Shown piece after piece: positions 47,703 to 57,300 of a DNA stretch of 64,000 bases. Every line of letters begins with the position of its first letter. The first letter of the stretch is position 1. Made by a program: the position numbers and the translations under genes. Source of the DNA: Plasmopara viticola. Taxonomy: Eukaryota > Oomycota > Peronosporomycetes > Peronosporales > Peronosporaceae. Below the pieces are notes generated by a model. The model worked only from the letters and a program-made list of their open reading frames with translations. It did no database searches and had not been told where the DNA came from. Where the stretch lies: the NCBI GenBank assembly GCA_001695595.3, contig MBPM02000001.1:1550001-1614000 (forward strand). The letters run 5' to 3'.

Positions 47703-49372
47703 CTACATTGTGTGCGAAGACTTTGTGTGCTTGTTGTCGCTCTCGATCATCCAACGGAGTGTGCGCGCTACAGTTTCAATATCAACTTTGTGCAGTGCAC
47801 TTTTCAGCCACAAAAAAATTAATTCGGTTGCAAACTATAGTTACAACAAGGTTTTCAAAGCTTACCTGACAGGAAGAACGGCAAGATCGGTAGAGCGTCG
47901 CAGCTTGTGAAAGTTGTCTTCAGCGCCTGTTGCATAGCCAGCAACCAACATGACCACCGAGAAGGACAAAGCATCAACATTTTTTTGTAAAAACATTTTA
48001 AATGTGATTACTACATTCTTACCTTGCACGTCCATCTTGTTCGCAATGATAAGAGAAGGGCGCGATGAGATACCAGGAGCGTAGAGCTCTAACTCTCGTT
48101 GAAGGTGATTTAAGTCCATTAAAGGATCTCGTCCCTCAGAGCCTGCAGTATCAAGTACGTACATCAAAATCTAAGATTCACATATCACGTACGTTAATTA
48201 ATACACTACTGCCCACACATTGGCACAAATATATACCTTGGTTCGTTCAATATGGCGCAAAAAATCGTGTCCAAGGCCGACGTTGCGGTGTGCACCGTCA
48301 ATAAGCCCTGGAATATCCGCCACACTCAGCCGATATGTGTCCGGAAAATCTACGACACCCACGTACGGATGAAGTGTGGTGAACGGGTAAGGCGCTATCT
48401 CGGGCGTGGCACGACTCAAGACACTAAGCAAGGTAGATTTTCCAGCATTAGGATATCCCACGAGCCCAACATCAGCAATTGTCTTGAGCTCCAGCTCGTA
48501 ATACTGCGATGTACCAGGCGACCCCGTGGTCTTGTTCTCGGGCATGTGTTTGCGTAAACGTCCAAATTTTGTCGTCTTGCCAGCCAAAATTCGATTACCC
48601 AATCCAGGCTTGCCTCCTTTTGCAGCAAGGAACGTTGTACCAGATTTGTCCAAGTCAGCTACAATTTCCATCTTGTCCACGATCTCATAGTCGCCGTTCT
48701 CCAATTCGCGCTCGTAGCGTTCGACACGCTTTACGAGCGTGCCACATGGAACCTTAACGTAAAAATGTTTGCCTCTTTTTCCGGCAGAATCGTTCGCTGC
48801 AGCACAAGCACGAAAGCTACAGTCAGCATCACTATAAAACCATTGACCTCATCGTTGTAGGACGTACGCATGCCATTGGTCCCTGATCCACCTTTAAAGT
48901 GATGCGTGGCATTTGCCAGATTCTGGATCGTGTCATTGGCTTCAATGACCACGTCACCTCCTGCACCACCGTGTCCACCATTAGGACGCTTCCTCGTCGC
49001 TGACTCGGCGAAGAAGCTCGCACAGCCGTTGCCACCGTGGCCACCTGTCGTCTTGACACGAATGCGGTCGACAAAGCGGCGCTTCGAATGCTTTGCGCGA
49101 CGTATGCGTACCTTTTGCTTCACATGTTCTTCCACCCTGCGGCGGCCAGCAGACGCCACATTGTCTTCGTCGTTTGGCTTATCCAGATCATCCCAGTCTA
49201 GCTCCAGATTTTTCAACTCAAGCTCTAGATCATCATCGTCATTTGTGTCACTTCCATTTTGCACAGACAGCGCACGCACTGGTGAGATGTTCACCGAGGT
49301 GCGGCAACGCGATGGCGCGGCAAGCAATCCGTGCAGCGCACGCAACATGATAGTGCAGTCTGCGCGCAACAT
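47703..49372 (-). CDS. obg: Obg/CgtA-family GTPase, probably mitochondrial (448 aa, five exons)
   Basis: Obg GTPases assist large-subunit assembly of bacterial-type ribosomes. Exons are 49,372-48,868, 48,772-48,237, 48,170-48,023, 47,926-47,866 and 47,799-47,703, GT-AG, with phases that keep one frame. The N-terminal ~40 residues are Arg/Ser/Ala-rich (MLRALHGLLAAPSRCRTS), fitting a mitochondrial presequence. Next comes the glycine-rich Obg fold (TTGGHGGNGCASFF, NGGHGGAGGDVV). The GTPase domain has G1 GYPNAGKST, G3 DIPGLIDGAHRNVGLGHDFL, G4 NKMD and G5 SAL. An in-frame second ATG at 49,348 is an alternative start. The 3' part (to 48,313) lies inside the inverted duplication and has a dead twin at 1-607. 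The 5' end is close to the start of a divergent gene (49,396), suggesting a shared promoter. Confidence 0.93.
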
Positions 49373-49395
49373 AAATGTTATCGCAACTTAACTAA

Positions 49396-50146
49396 TTGCA
49401 CAAACTTCAATTGGTAGGGAGTGATGGTGATGACTTCAACCGCCTGTATGAGCGACTAGTTTTACAGGGCCCGAGCTTGAAAAAGCGGGAACAGCAAGCA
49501 ATTCTTGAGGTAGCTAAAGCGGCAGATTCAGATGCTGAAACGCTGGACCAAGCTTCCAAAGTGGCTACTGACCTTGAATCCATCAGACGACGAGAGCAGC
49601 AGGAGCGCGACGCTGAAGTGACCAGCACAGTTAAGCGACTTCGTCTTACCAGAAACTTGCGTGGCTTTGCGCAGCTGATGCATTGTAGCCCTCATCGTCT
49701 TGCGATGTATCTTGTTGATACATCTGTCAAGGACAAACGTCAATTTCTAAAAGCGCACGAAAAGGCTAAAAGGCAGCGCACTAGACACAAAGAACGCTAT
49801 GCGGAGTCGAAGGTGGACCAAAGACTGCGACTAGAGACAATTGCAGCCAGGTGCATCCCATCGAGCTTTGACTGCTAGCCTACTGAGCGTGATACTAATG
49901 CGGGTACTATCTATGCCGTACATTAGGTTGTTCCTTCATCGAGCTGATGCTTTTCAGCCTCATACAGCTACGACATTTGAGGGAAGACATCGTGTGATCG
50001 ACGAATTGCTCTTTTTCTCTCCTTCAAGAGTGATATCTCGAATTGGATATGCTGAAAGAGGAAACGTGGTATGTGTTGCACCTCGACGATTGCATAGTCA
50101 AAGTAAGACATTTTTCATTATCTATGTATCTAATAAGAATGTTTAA
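49396..50146 (+). CDS. Unrecognised basic, helical protein, two exons (5' end unresolved)
   Basis: First visible exon runs to 49,850, where AG|GTGCATCC fits a donor. The acceptor CATTAG at 49,926 leads into a second exon at 49,927-50,146, and the phase-2 junction keeps one frame (about 224 codons). The first part is charged and helical (LKKREQQAILEVAKAADSDA; RRREQQERDAEV; KAHEKAKRQRTRHKERY). The second part contains RHRVIDELLFFSPSRVISRI. There is no in-frame ATG near the start of the open frame, so a short upstream exon or an unusual start must exist; AG at 49,426 is a possible acceptor. No family is recognised. It is divergent from Obg and ends about 5 bp before the convergent flippase gene. 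Confidence 0.55.
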
Positions 50147-50151
50147 CTTCA

Positions 50152-53100
50152 CTACTCAATTACTTGGCTAATAGAGCCGCGACTCATGACTAACCGCGTT
50201 TCTGTAGCTCCGGCAAAGCCATCTTTGGAGAAGGCAAACCCATGATATCCTTTGTGTAACATCGTCCTGTGCTGCGACTGGGGTCGGCGATTATGTGGAA
50301 TGACGGAACCGTTTTTTTTCCTGGCCGCAAAGAATTTTGCATGAGGAAGCCGAGCTGGCACCGCCACTGATGCATCACTATTATCATTCCATTGCAAGAG
50401 GTTGCGATCGAGTTTAAACTTGATGACCTCCTTCGCGAGTTGCCAGTACTCTGGGAAGAATGTCGACCGAATACCGTTGAGTAAATGTGTGTAAAGAAGT
50501 GCAGCCACTGGAGCAAATAGGAGCGTTAGCCAAAAGGCCGACAGTCCAAAGGCTTGTTCAAGCATAAATTCCCATGTGAGATCAGAGAGAAAGTAGACGT
50601 GACTGCAAATAAAGGCGATGAGAAGCCAGGCCAGCAATGATCCAATGTAAAGGGTATAATTGAAGAAGTAAAAACTATTTTGAAACATAACGAGTTTCAA
50701 ATTGGCGACAGACACGACAAGAGTAAAGACCATGAATCCCTCTAGCCACATAGTTGGGCTTGCACCAGAATACCCCGCACTTTGAAAGCTGTAAACTGTG
50801 ATCGATGTTATGATGAGACTTTCCACGATCGCACCTAAGACCCACAGCGTAAAAGAACGGGTATTGATATCATCATCACGAGGCCCAGTCAAATAAAGCT
50901 TGGGAAATGTGATGGCGACCTCATCACTCACATCTTGATCCAAAATTGAGGCTGCGACAACAGGGATAGCTGTTAACGCAATGTTGTACAATTGAGTACC
51001 GCTTTCTAAGAAGAACTTTTGGCCAGAAAAGCCACACAAAAACGTGTACCAATACTGAGCGGCGGTAAAAAGAATATTTTTGTAAAAAATATACAGCACT
51101 AGTTGTGCCATGCGCCGGTAGTTCCAGCGACCGTGTACAAGCAACAATCGCTGCAAATAGCGAAACTGTGCAATAGCATAATCGCTCGAATTCACCGCCT
51201 GCATCCCCTCTTGCCCTGAAATACCAACCCCAATATGAGCTTCTTGGATCATTGATACGTCATTAGCTCCATCTCCTATCGCCAGGGTCCGGACACCAGG
51301 AACGTATTCTTTGATCAGTGCAACCATTTCAGCTTTCTGAGCTGGTGACACTCGGCATGCAATCACCGCTTTACAATACTGAGAGAACTCGGCCAGAAGG
51401 GCACGACAAGGTTCACGAAGGGCAAACATGAGCACTTCCCCATCAATGACGAGAGCCATTTCTCGCAATTCACCTCTAGTACGTGGCGGTGAAGCGAGGT
51501 AAGCCGATACGTCGGTTTTGCGACTATACACCTCTTCTCGCAAAGTGCTTTCAAGAGTTTCAGAAGTTGGTGTGTTTTTTGCGTTGATGACAAATAGCTT
51601 CATTTCATTTACAACAAGTTGGCAAGCAAAGCCAATGTTGATGGCAGTCTCCTCTTTATCACCTGTAAGTACCCAAATCTTAATCCCTGCACAAGCTAAA
51701 TTTGCAATGGTGTTTGGTACGCCTGATTGAAGCTTGTCTTCAATTGCTGTTGCCCCCAGTAGCTCCAAGTCGCATTCGATCTCATTCATACAAGCATCAA
51801 TTTCATTTGAAAGATCTTTCTTGCGCTTGTCAATTTCGTTGATATTGCTTTGGGCATTGTGAAAGCGTGTGGCCCATTTGAAATAATAGGAAGACTCAAT
51901 CTCTCGAACAGCGATTGTAAGCGTGCGAAGTCCATCTTCAGCGTACTGGTCGATATGACGCCGAGTGATCGTCTGAAGCTGAGATACACATGAGTCCGTC
52001 TCATTATTGTTTGCAAGAAGCCCATAAATGATTACGTCGGCGCCTTTCGAATACAAGAAGATTCGACCATTTGGGTGACGGATAATTATACTCATACGCT
52101 TTCGTGTGCTGTTAAATTCTAATACGTCCAGGATTTCGTACTTCTGAGTCGTTCCGCGAACTTTCACGTGGGCGATGCCAGGGGATCGATTCACAAATTC
52201 GTACCCAAAGAATCCTGCACCTGCAACAAGCGCCTGCTCATCAGGAGAAGAAGCCGAAAGTGTGACTTCTGACGAATTCTCGTGGCGTTCCGGAATGACA
52301 GTATGACAAACGGCGAGGTGCGTAAAAAAGGCGTCGATGCGTTTTCGTTGAGCAGACCCCGAATTCCCATTCATATCATTGAAAAGCTCTGGATCGTCAA
52401 AATTTACATAAGAGACTTTTGACCCCTTCATTTGTGAAGTCATATCTGGAAGAGGTTTACCAGCACGTCGAAGCGCTGCTAGCCCGATTTCAGTAGTGCC
52501 GTTGCCATACGAAATACCACCGATCGAACACTTTCGAAACTCCATCACGTTGCACGTAAGAGTACCTGTTTTGTCTGAAAATATATATGAGATCTGTCCA
52601 AGCTCTTCGTTAAGCGACATGGAACGCACAAGAGTCGGCGTGTCTGAGTCAGGATGATATATATTGATGTCGTATTGAATAAACTGCGCTTGGAGATACT
52701 TGACCATACTCATGGAAACAGCTAGAGAAATGGGAACAAACTGATACATGAGCAATAAGTAGTAGAACAACATGATAAGCCAGTCTATGAAAACACCATC
52801 ACTAGACACATTCAACGCGAGGTACCAAACGTTTTCGAGCTTAGTCTTCCAAACCACCGCTCCTGTTGCACCAACAGCGCTGAAAACGATTAAAATTAAC
52901 AGCAACACGACCGTGTATTGGTTAATAGACCGGTCCATGGAACTCATTTTCGATGGAGGGGCCGAGTTACTCATCATGATCTTTGTGTCGTTGCCTGTAT
53001 TTAAAACCACGCCATGCACCCAGTCGGTATTGCGAATAATACATCCGCGTAGAATGATACTTTCATACGGAATCGAAGTCATTTGCTTTCCTTCGAGCTC

Positions 53101-53838
53101 GAGCACACCTTGAAAGCTGTTAATTGCATTATTTGGGTGTTCACACCGAACGACCCCTTTCATTTTAGCTAAATTTTCAGCTACACCCATGTCGGCTAAA
53201 GTGACGTCCATGGCGGATCGAACTTTCACATTCGTCTCCCCATCTAAAGACTTGGTTTCGACATAACAAATGCCACACGGTGGCTGATTTGGAGCTTCAC
53301 TCACCGCCAGCAAAAATATGTCGGCCGGTACAAGTTCACGATTTGTAATTTTAATGACATCTCCGACCACGATGTTTGCCCACGTGGTAGGCTTGAAGGT
53401 TTTAGATTCACGATCCAGCACAAGGGTTGGGCTAGCGTTGGCATTATTGTCAGCTAGATGGCGCTTGTGGTCTTCGAGAATGGCAAAGACGCCATCGACC
53501 GTGATGATAAAAACAAGTGGAGGTAGTGTTAGAGGACTACCACTCGTGTTACTGATCTCTGGGATACTCTGTAGGATGCAGATGATGAGAAAGTAAAGGT
53601 TGGAAAGTTTACGAAAACTTTCGAAGAGAAATTTGGGCAGAAAGCTGGCGATCGTGTATTTAGACGTGACAATGAAATTGTCGCAGTAGCCAACTTCGCC
53701 ATTGCGGCGTGTATCGTTTAAATGGACCACGCGGAAATCGCCTGCCGTTGTTTCACCCATACTTAAGCTAGAGACGAGTGGAAAGATGCACTGACAGGCG
53801 GAAACGCAAGGCTCTATTGCAACAATCGCAGTAGACAA
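50152..53838 (-). CDS. P4-type ATPase, phospholipid flippase (1,228 aa, single exon)
   Basis: P4-ATPases move phospholipids from the outer to the cytosolic leaflet. Motifs: the early segment NFIVTSKYTIASFLPKFLFE with two following membrane helices; actuator motif DGET (Asp199); PISL in the fourth membrane helix (QFVPISLAVS); phosphorylation site DKTGTLT (Asp422); nucleotide domain; hinge GDGANDVS (Asp856); then about six C-terminal helices. Length fits the family. Met27 (53,760; MGETTAGDFRVV) is a more family-like start than 53,838, because the first 26 residues look unconserved. The C-terminus is a basic cytosolic tail. Its stop lies about 5 bp from that of the gene on the opposite strand. 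It lies outside the inverted duplication. Confidence 0.95.
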   Translation of the reverse strand: MSTAIVAIEPCVSACQCIFPLVSSLSMGETTAGDFRVVHLNDTRRNGEVGYCDNFIVTSKYTIASFLPKFLFESFRKLSNLYFLIICILQSIPEISNTSGSPLTLPPLVFIITVDGVFAILEDHKRHLADNNANASPTLVLDRESKTFKPTTWANIVVGDVIKITNRELVPADIFLLAVSEAPNQPPCGICYVETKSLDGETNVKVRSAMDVTLADMGVAENLAKMKGVVRCEHPNNAINSFQGVLELEGKQMTSIPYESIILRGCIIRNTDWVHGVVLNTGNDTKIMMSNSAPPSKMSSMDRSINQYTVVLLLILIVFSAVGATGAVVWKTKLENVWYLALNVSSDGVFIDWLIMLFYYLLLMYQFVPISLAVSMSMVKYLQAQFIQYDINIYHPDSDTPTLVRSMSLNEELGQISYIFSDKTGTLTCNVMEFRKCSIGGISYGNGTTEIGLAALRRAGKPLPDMTSQMKGSKVSYVNFDDPELFNDMNGNSGSAQRKRIDAFFTHLAVCHTVIPERHENSSEVTLSASSPDEQALVAGAGFFGYEFVNRSPGIAHVKVRGTTQKYEILDVLEFNSTRKRMSIIIRHPNGRIFLYSKGADVIIYGLLANNNETDSCVSQLQTITRRHIDQYAEDGLRTLTIAVREIESSYYFKWATRFHNAQSNINEIDKRKKDLSNEIDACMNEIECDLELLGATAIEDKLQSGVPNTIANLACAGIKIWVLTGDKEETAINIGFACQLVVNEMKLFVINAKNTPTSETLESTLREEVYSRKTDVSAYLASPPRTRGELREMALVIDGEVLMFALREPCRALLAEFSQYCKAVIACRVSPAQKAEMVALIKEYVPGVRTLAIGDGANDVSMIQEAHIGVGISGQEGMQAVNSSDYAIAQFRYLQRLLLVHGRWNYRRMAQLVLYIFYKNILFTAAQYWYTFLCGFSGQKFFLESGTQLYNIALTAIPVVAASILDQDVSDEVAITFPKLYLTGPRDDDINTRSFTLWVLGAIVESLIITSITVYSFQSAGYSGASPTMWLEGFMVFTLVVSVANLKLVMFQNSFYFFNYTLYIGSLLAWLLIAFICSHVYFLSDLTWEFMLEQAFGLSAFWLTLLFAPVAALLYTHLLNGIRSTFFPEYWQLAKEVIKFKLDRNLLQWNDNSDASVAVPARLPHAKFFAARKKNGSVIPHNRRPQSQHRTMLHKGYHGFAFSKDGFAGATETRLVMSRGSISQVIE

Positions 53839-54067
53839 ACGATGCGAACAACGGTCCGTTTACCTCGATTAACATGAGAAGCTGCGGAGGAGTTTTGCTT
53901 TTTTGCACAACCAGGATGCCTTAAAGTATCATATAATAATATTACGGCTATTAATACATGCAATACCACGTATTACGTAACCGCATGTGAGCGGACATAA
54001 ACCTGTCCAGGAAGAACTCCTTTTACAACAATCGGCTTTTCTGTCGACCGGATTTATGACAAACCAT

Positions 54068-54390
54068 TGTATTGTATTGTATTGCGTTATCGCGTTGCCA
54101 AGTTATGCACGTGTTAGGCTCAGTCTGGCTAGTCCACGGCATAGAGTGGTGTCCGCATACGTCGGGTCTCGTTCGGCGAGCAGTGCATCCAGCACCGAGG
54201 TCGTGAGGGTCTTCCATTATTTTGTTTAACTCTGACTTAGTAAGAGCCCAGGTGGCGCCCTGGTGCTGGAGATCGTCGCGTCGAGGGTGAGACTCGTTAG
54301 AAACCTGCAGATGCCCGAGAGCACCTGCCCGAAGCGCGCGAGCATTAAGCCCCCGCGCTTGGAAGGAGGGCGTCACCCCAGCGTTTTCCG
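54068..54390 (-). mobile_element. Short LINE-derived non-autonomous element near the flippase
   Basis: Same 0.32-kb structure as at 6,425 and 31,688. It is flanked by the perfect 10-bp target duplication GACAAACCAT (54,058-54,067 and 54,391-54,400). The tail reads (TATTG)n on the plus strand. It sits about 230 bp upstream of the flippase start. Confidence 0.93.
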
Positions 54391-54400
54391 GACAAACCAT

Positions 54401-57300
54401 ATTGATGTTAATAGTAGTGTCTATTATTCCTACCTTTACTCCTCAAATGTTGCTATTAAGTTGTCTTGAGTGCTGGTCGGTTCTAGAGCAATGTTGCTAA
54501 CAGTCGAGTTTGTATCGTGTCTGGTCATAGTCCGCCTCTCTCGTTGGCAGGCACGAATTGTCGACGCTGACCACGTTCGCTGCGCATTCCTTCAAAAATA
54601 CGCTTGGTAGCAAACTCTTCGGTTCGAATGCCGTAGGTAGTACGCATTGAGCGCCCCAACTTGCCATTTTTGACAAACTGGTCTCTCGCAAGTCACTCAC
54701 AGTGAGAGCTTTTGTTCCACGTTTCATGTCTCCCTTCTCCAATTCAGGCAGCCTAAAACAACAGAATCCGCAGAAAAGTCAGCTTCGAGCAAGCAACGGG
54801 AGAATCTAATCGCGTTGGTGCGAAGATCAGTTGCGAGGTCATCGTGAGCTACTTAATTCGCTTGAGCTACTTAAGCATGATCTGCCAAACAGAGCTAGGC
54901 AGGAGGAGCGGAGATCGCAAACTATCGAACCGCAATATTGACGGTGTCGCATCGACCATATATTGGTTATACGCGCACTAATAAACCAGTATGGATTTAA
55001 CAAAATCAAATCGCACTGCGTGTTCACGTGTCCAGCAGTTTAAGAGGTCATTTAGCAGGTTTTGCTGGTCTGCTGAATATAGGCGTCACTGGAAGTATTG
55101 TATCGTACTAAATGTTGCCAGGATGACAAGATTGCAGCAAGCTTTGGTGTTGCCTGTCTTCTGTCCGACAACAGCGTTTGCGATTCGACCAGGAATTGAT
55201 TCATCAACTCATGCCGCACGTCAGATGCGATCGCCACATGGTACTCCTACATGTCGTGCACATGCAAATTCCGCATCAGCTCACGGCGGCTTATATTAAA
55301 TGTCGCCATAAAATCAATGCGAGCTTAAAGTCGAAAAGAAAAATCTGTTTTGACTCGATCGCTTTACACTCGTTACGCACGCGCTTGCAAATGTCGGGTC
55401 TTGCATCCTTCAGAAATGAGAAGCGCAATGGGACTAGCAGTAGATGGACCATCAATTAAAAGGTAGACTTCAGCCCGCTGGAAATTAATAGCAGCTTACT
55501 GCGCCGACGCAAGTCGAGGTTCACGTGCGCTTCAATGCGGTCGTCGACAAAGTGATCACGTTGAAGCACGGGTTTGTCGATTCTGCACTTAATGTGGCGT
55601 CCACCTTTAGTGCAGAATCTCCGAGCTTTGATCGCAGAGAACAACACCTTCTTGATCTTTTGTATTGCCGACGTACGGTACCAACCACGAGTTATCGCCG
55701 TCAGGCATTAAACGAACAATTCCACGAGCCGCAAATTGTTTCTGGGTCTGTGTTGCCTTGCCGTACAGCGTTTGGCTTGCCGGTCTCACATAGCGCCATT
55801 TCGATGTGCCGATCCTCGAAGTCGACTCGCGTTGTCTACCCGCTCTAAATGCGCATAAAGTCAGCAATTGACTAGAGACAAAGTCGAGGGAGGCTTGAAG
55901 ACGGAAGCTTCGTCGCGGCTTTAAAAAATTTTTTGTGCAGTGCCGATGCGATGAACTCGTGCCGCAGTGCATTTGCTGGCAGTAGTGAACGTCGGCACCT
56001 GAGCAAAACCTGATCGGTTGGCAAAGCGCATACTCACAAGCTCGAAGAAGGGCAAGTTGCATCAAGTCTTTTCTTTGCTAGTCTGGTGCCATCATCTTCA
56101 AAACGTCTTTCAACACGCTGACGTGTGTCTCGGTCTGATCATCCCACCGTGAGTCTGCAAAGATATCGTGAGCTAGTCAAGCGCATGGCATTTGCGGTAA
56201 TAAGAAAGAATCAACCGCATCAAGTTCTCTGTTGCAGTCGTTCACCAGCATCCGACAGTCGCTCCAGCCTGTGCTATAAGCGACATGAGAAAAGAACGCT
56301 GCTACTTTAAGTTATGCAACAAGATTCGTTGCACTAACATTACAATCCGTGTGGCGAAGATACATGAATATACTCAAGATTAGCTGGAAGAATGTGACGC
56401 TGTAGTCCTGCTTGCAACAAAGCACAAGCGTTGACTGCTATCTCTTGACGACAGCGGACTAAAGCGATATGTGTAAAAAGCCACACGACAGCACCATGGT
56501 AATCGCGACCAAGAAGCATCCACAAAGCGTCCGAACGCGGCAATACCACATCAAGAAGCTATCATCGAAGCGCCGGTCAAGTGGCCCGACGCTGCGATTC
56601 CCGACGGGAAATTAGCTAGAATGCCGAGATAATAAACCCTTAGCATCTCGAGACGTGAAATCAGGGCATTTGCAATTAGTCTTGACTTCAATTCGGCGCC
56701 AGCTGCACCGTTTTCGACAAGTATAGCTAAAAGCCTGAGCCTTGGCAGTTGTCATCCACAATCTCAAGCCGCACCTGCAACGTCGATTCGTTCGCGACGA
56801 AGATGCTCGTCGTAGTTTGGTCGTCATTCAGGCACACACCGTACCGTTCGAGTGATCACAGCATATTTCTAATTAGCTTGAATGTCAGGATGAGAGAGCT
56901 GAGCGTCTTGAGTCACTCAGCAATTAAATACAAAGCCAGCTGGTAGACGCAGTTGATCAGCAGGTGCGGCTACTATTTAAAATGCCTCTTATGAAATAAT
57001 TGTCGATCCTTATACAAGGACATGTAGTCCCAGTTGCTCGAACGGATACCTTTTGGAAATTTTGAAGCAGTGCGCAAACCTCTTCGATTTGATTTGAGGC
57101 GCGATCCTGGACTTCAACCAAAAGCGTTCGAGACGATATACCGTGCAGCCGCGGACAAAGCAATTATGGTTCGTGTGATTCATATTCAACACGGCGGACT
57201 ACAGATAATACGTCAGTGCCTCTGATAGGGCCTTTTGGTCGGCTGGGATGAGCGCGAACAGTTGACAGTTGTCTCGGTCAATAGCACCATCGCCGGTTAG
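54401..57300. other. Gene-poor region with degenerate coding-like stretches
   Basis: Base composition is more balanced than the AT-rich spacer, and several open stretches of 60-150 codons occur on both strands (for example 55,607-56,065 minus; 54,497-54,742 minus). None carries a motif I can name. It may be one or more old retroelements or pseudogenes. A 10-bp inverted repeat ATTCTGCACT/AGTGCAGAAT lies at about 55,580-55,618. Confidence 0.4.

Larger units (their letters stand above)
29192..48313 (-). repeat. Right arm of the inverted duplication (better preserved copy)
   Basis: Reverse-complement partner of 1-14,379. It keeps open, spliceable versions of all genes of the ancestral segment: LRRC45-like, kinase, AK9-like, RPL6 and the 3' part of Obg. 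The Obg gene runs on past the last base that can be matched in this window, because the left arm is cut off by the window edge. The inner end lies about 35 bp from the 3' end of a LINE insertion. Differences from the left arm include a short LINE-derived element at 31,688 and a 25-bp hairpin at 44,886. It lacks the 2-kb inverted-repeat element found at 9,684. Confidence 0.95.

Noticed and set aside
1..48313. Assembly artefact or misjoined haplotypes as the cause of the mirror structure
   Set aside because: Arms differ by many substitutions, a 5.9-kb deletion and element insertions with proper target duplications. Long reads would be decisive, but the sequence favours a real duplication.
48906..49391. 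Long open frame opposite the first Obg exon
   Set aside because: It is the antisense shadow of the glycine-rich Obg domain with low-complexity Ser/Pro composition; the Obg reading has full family motifs and splice sites.
55607..56065. A 152-codon minus-strand ORF as a gene
   Set aside because: No motif, no splice context, and neighbouring frames on both strands are equally open; composition alone is not enough.
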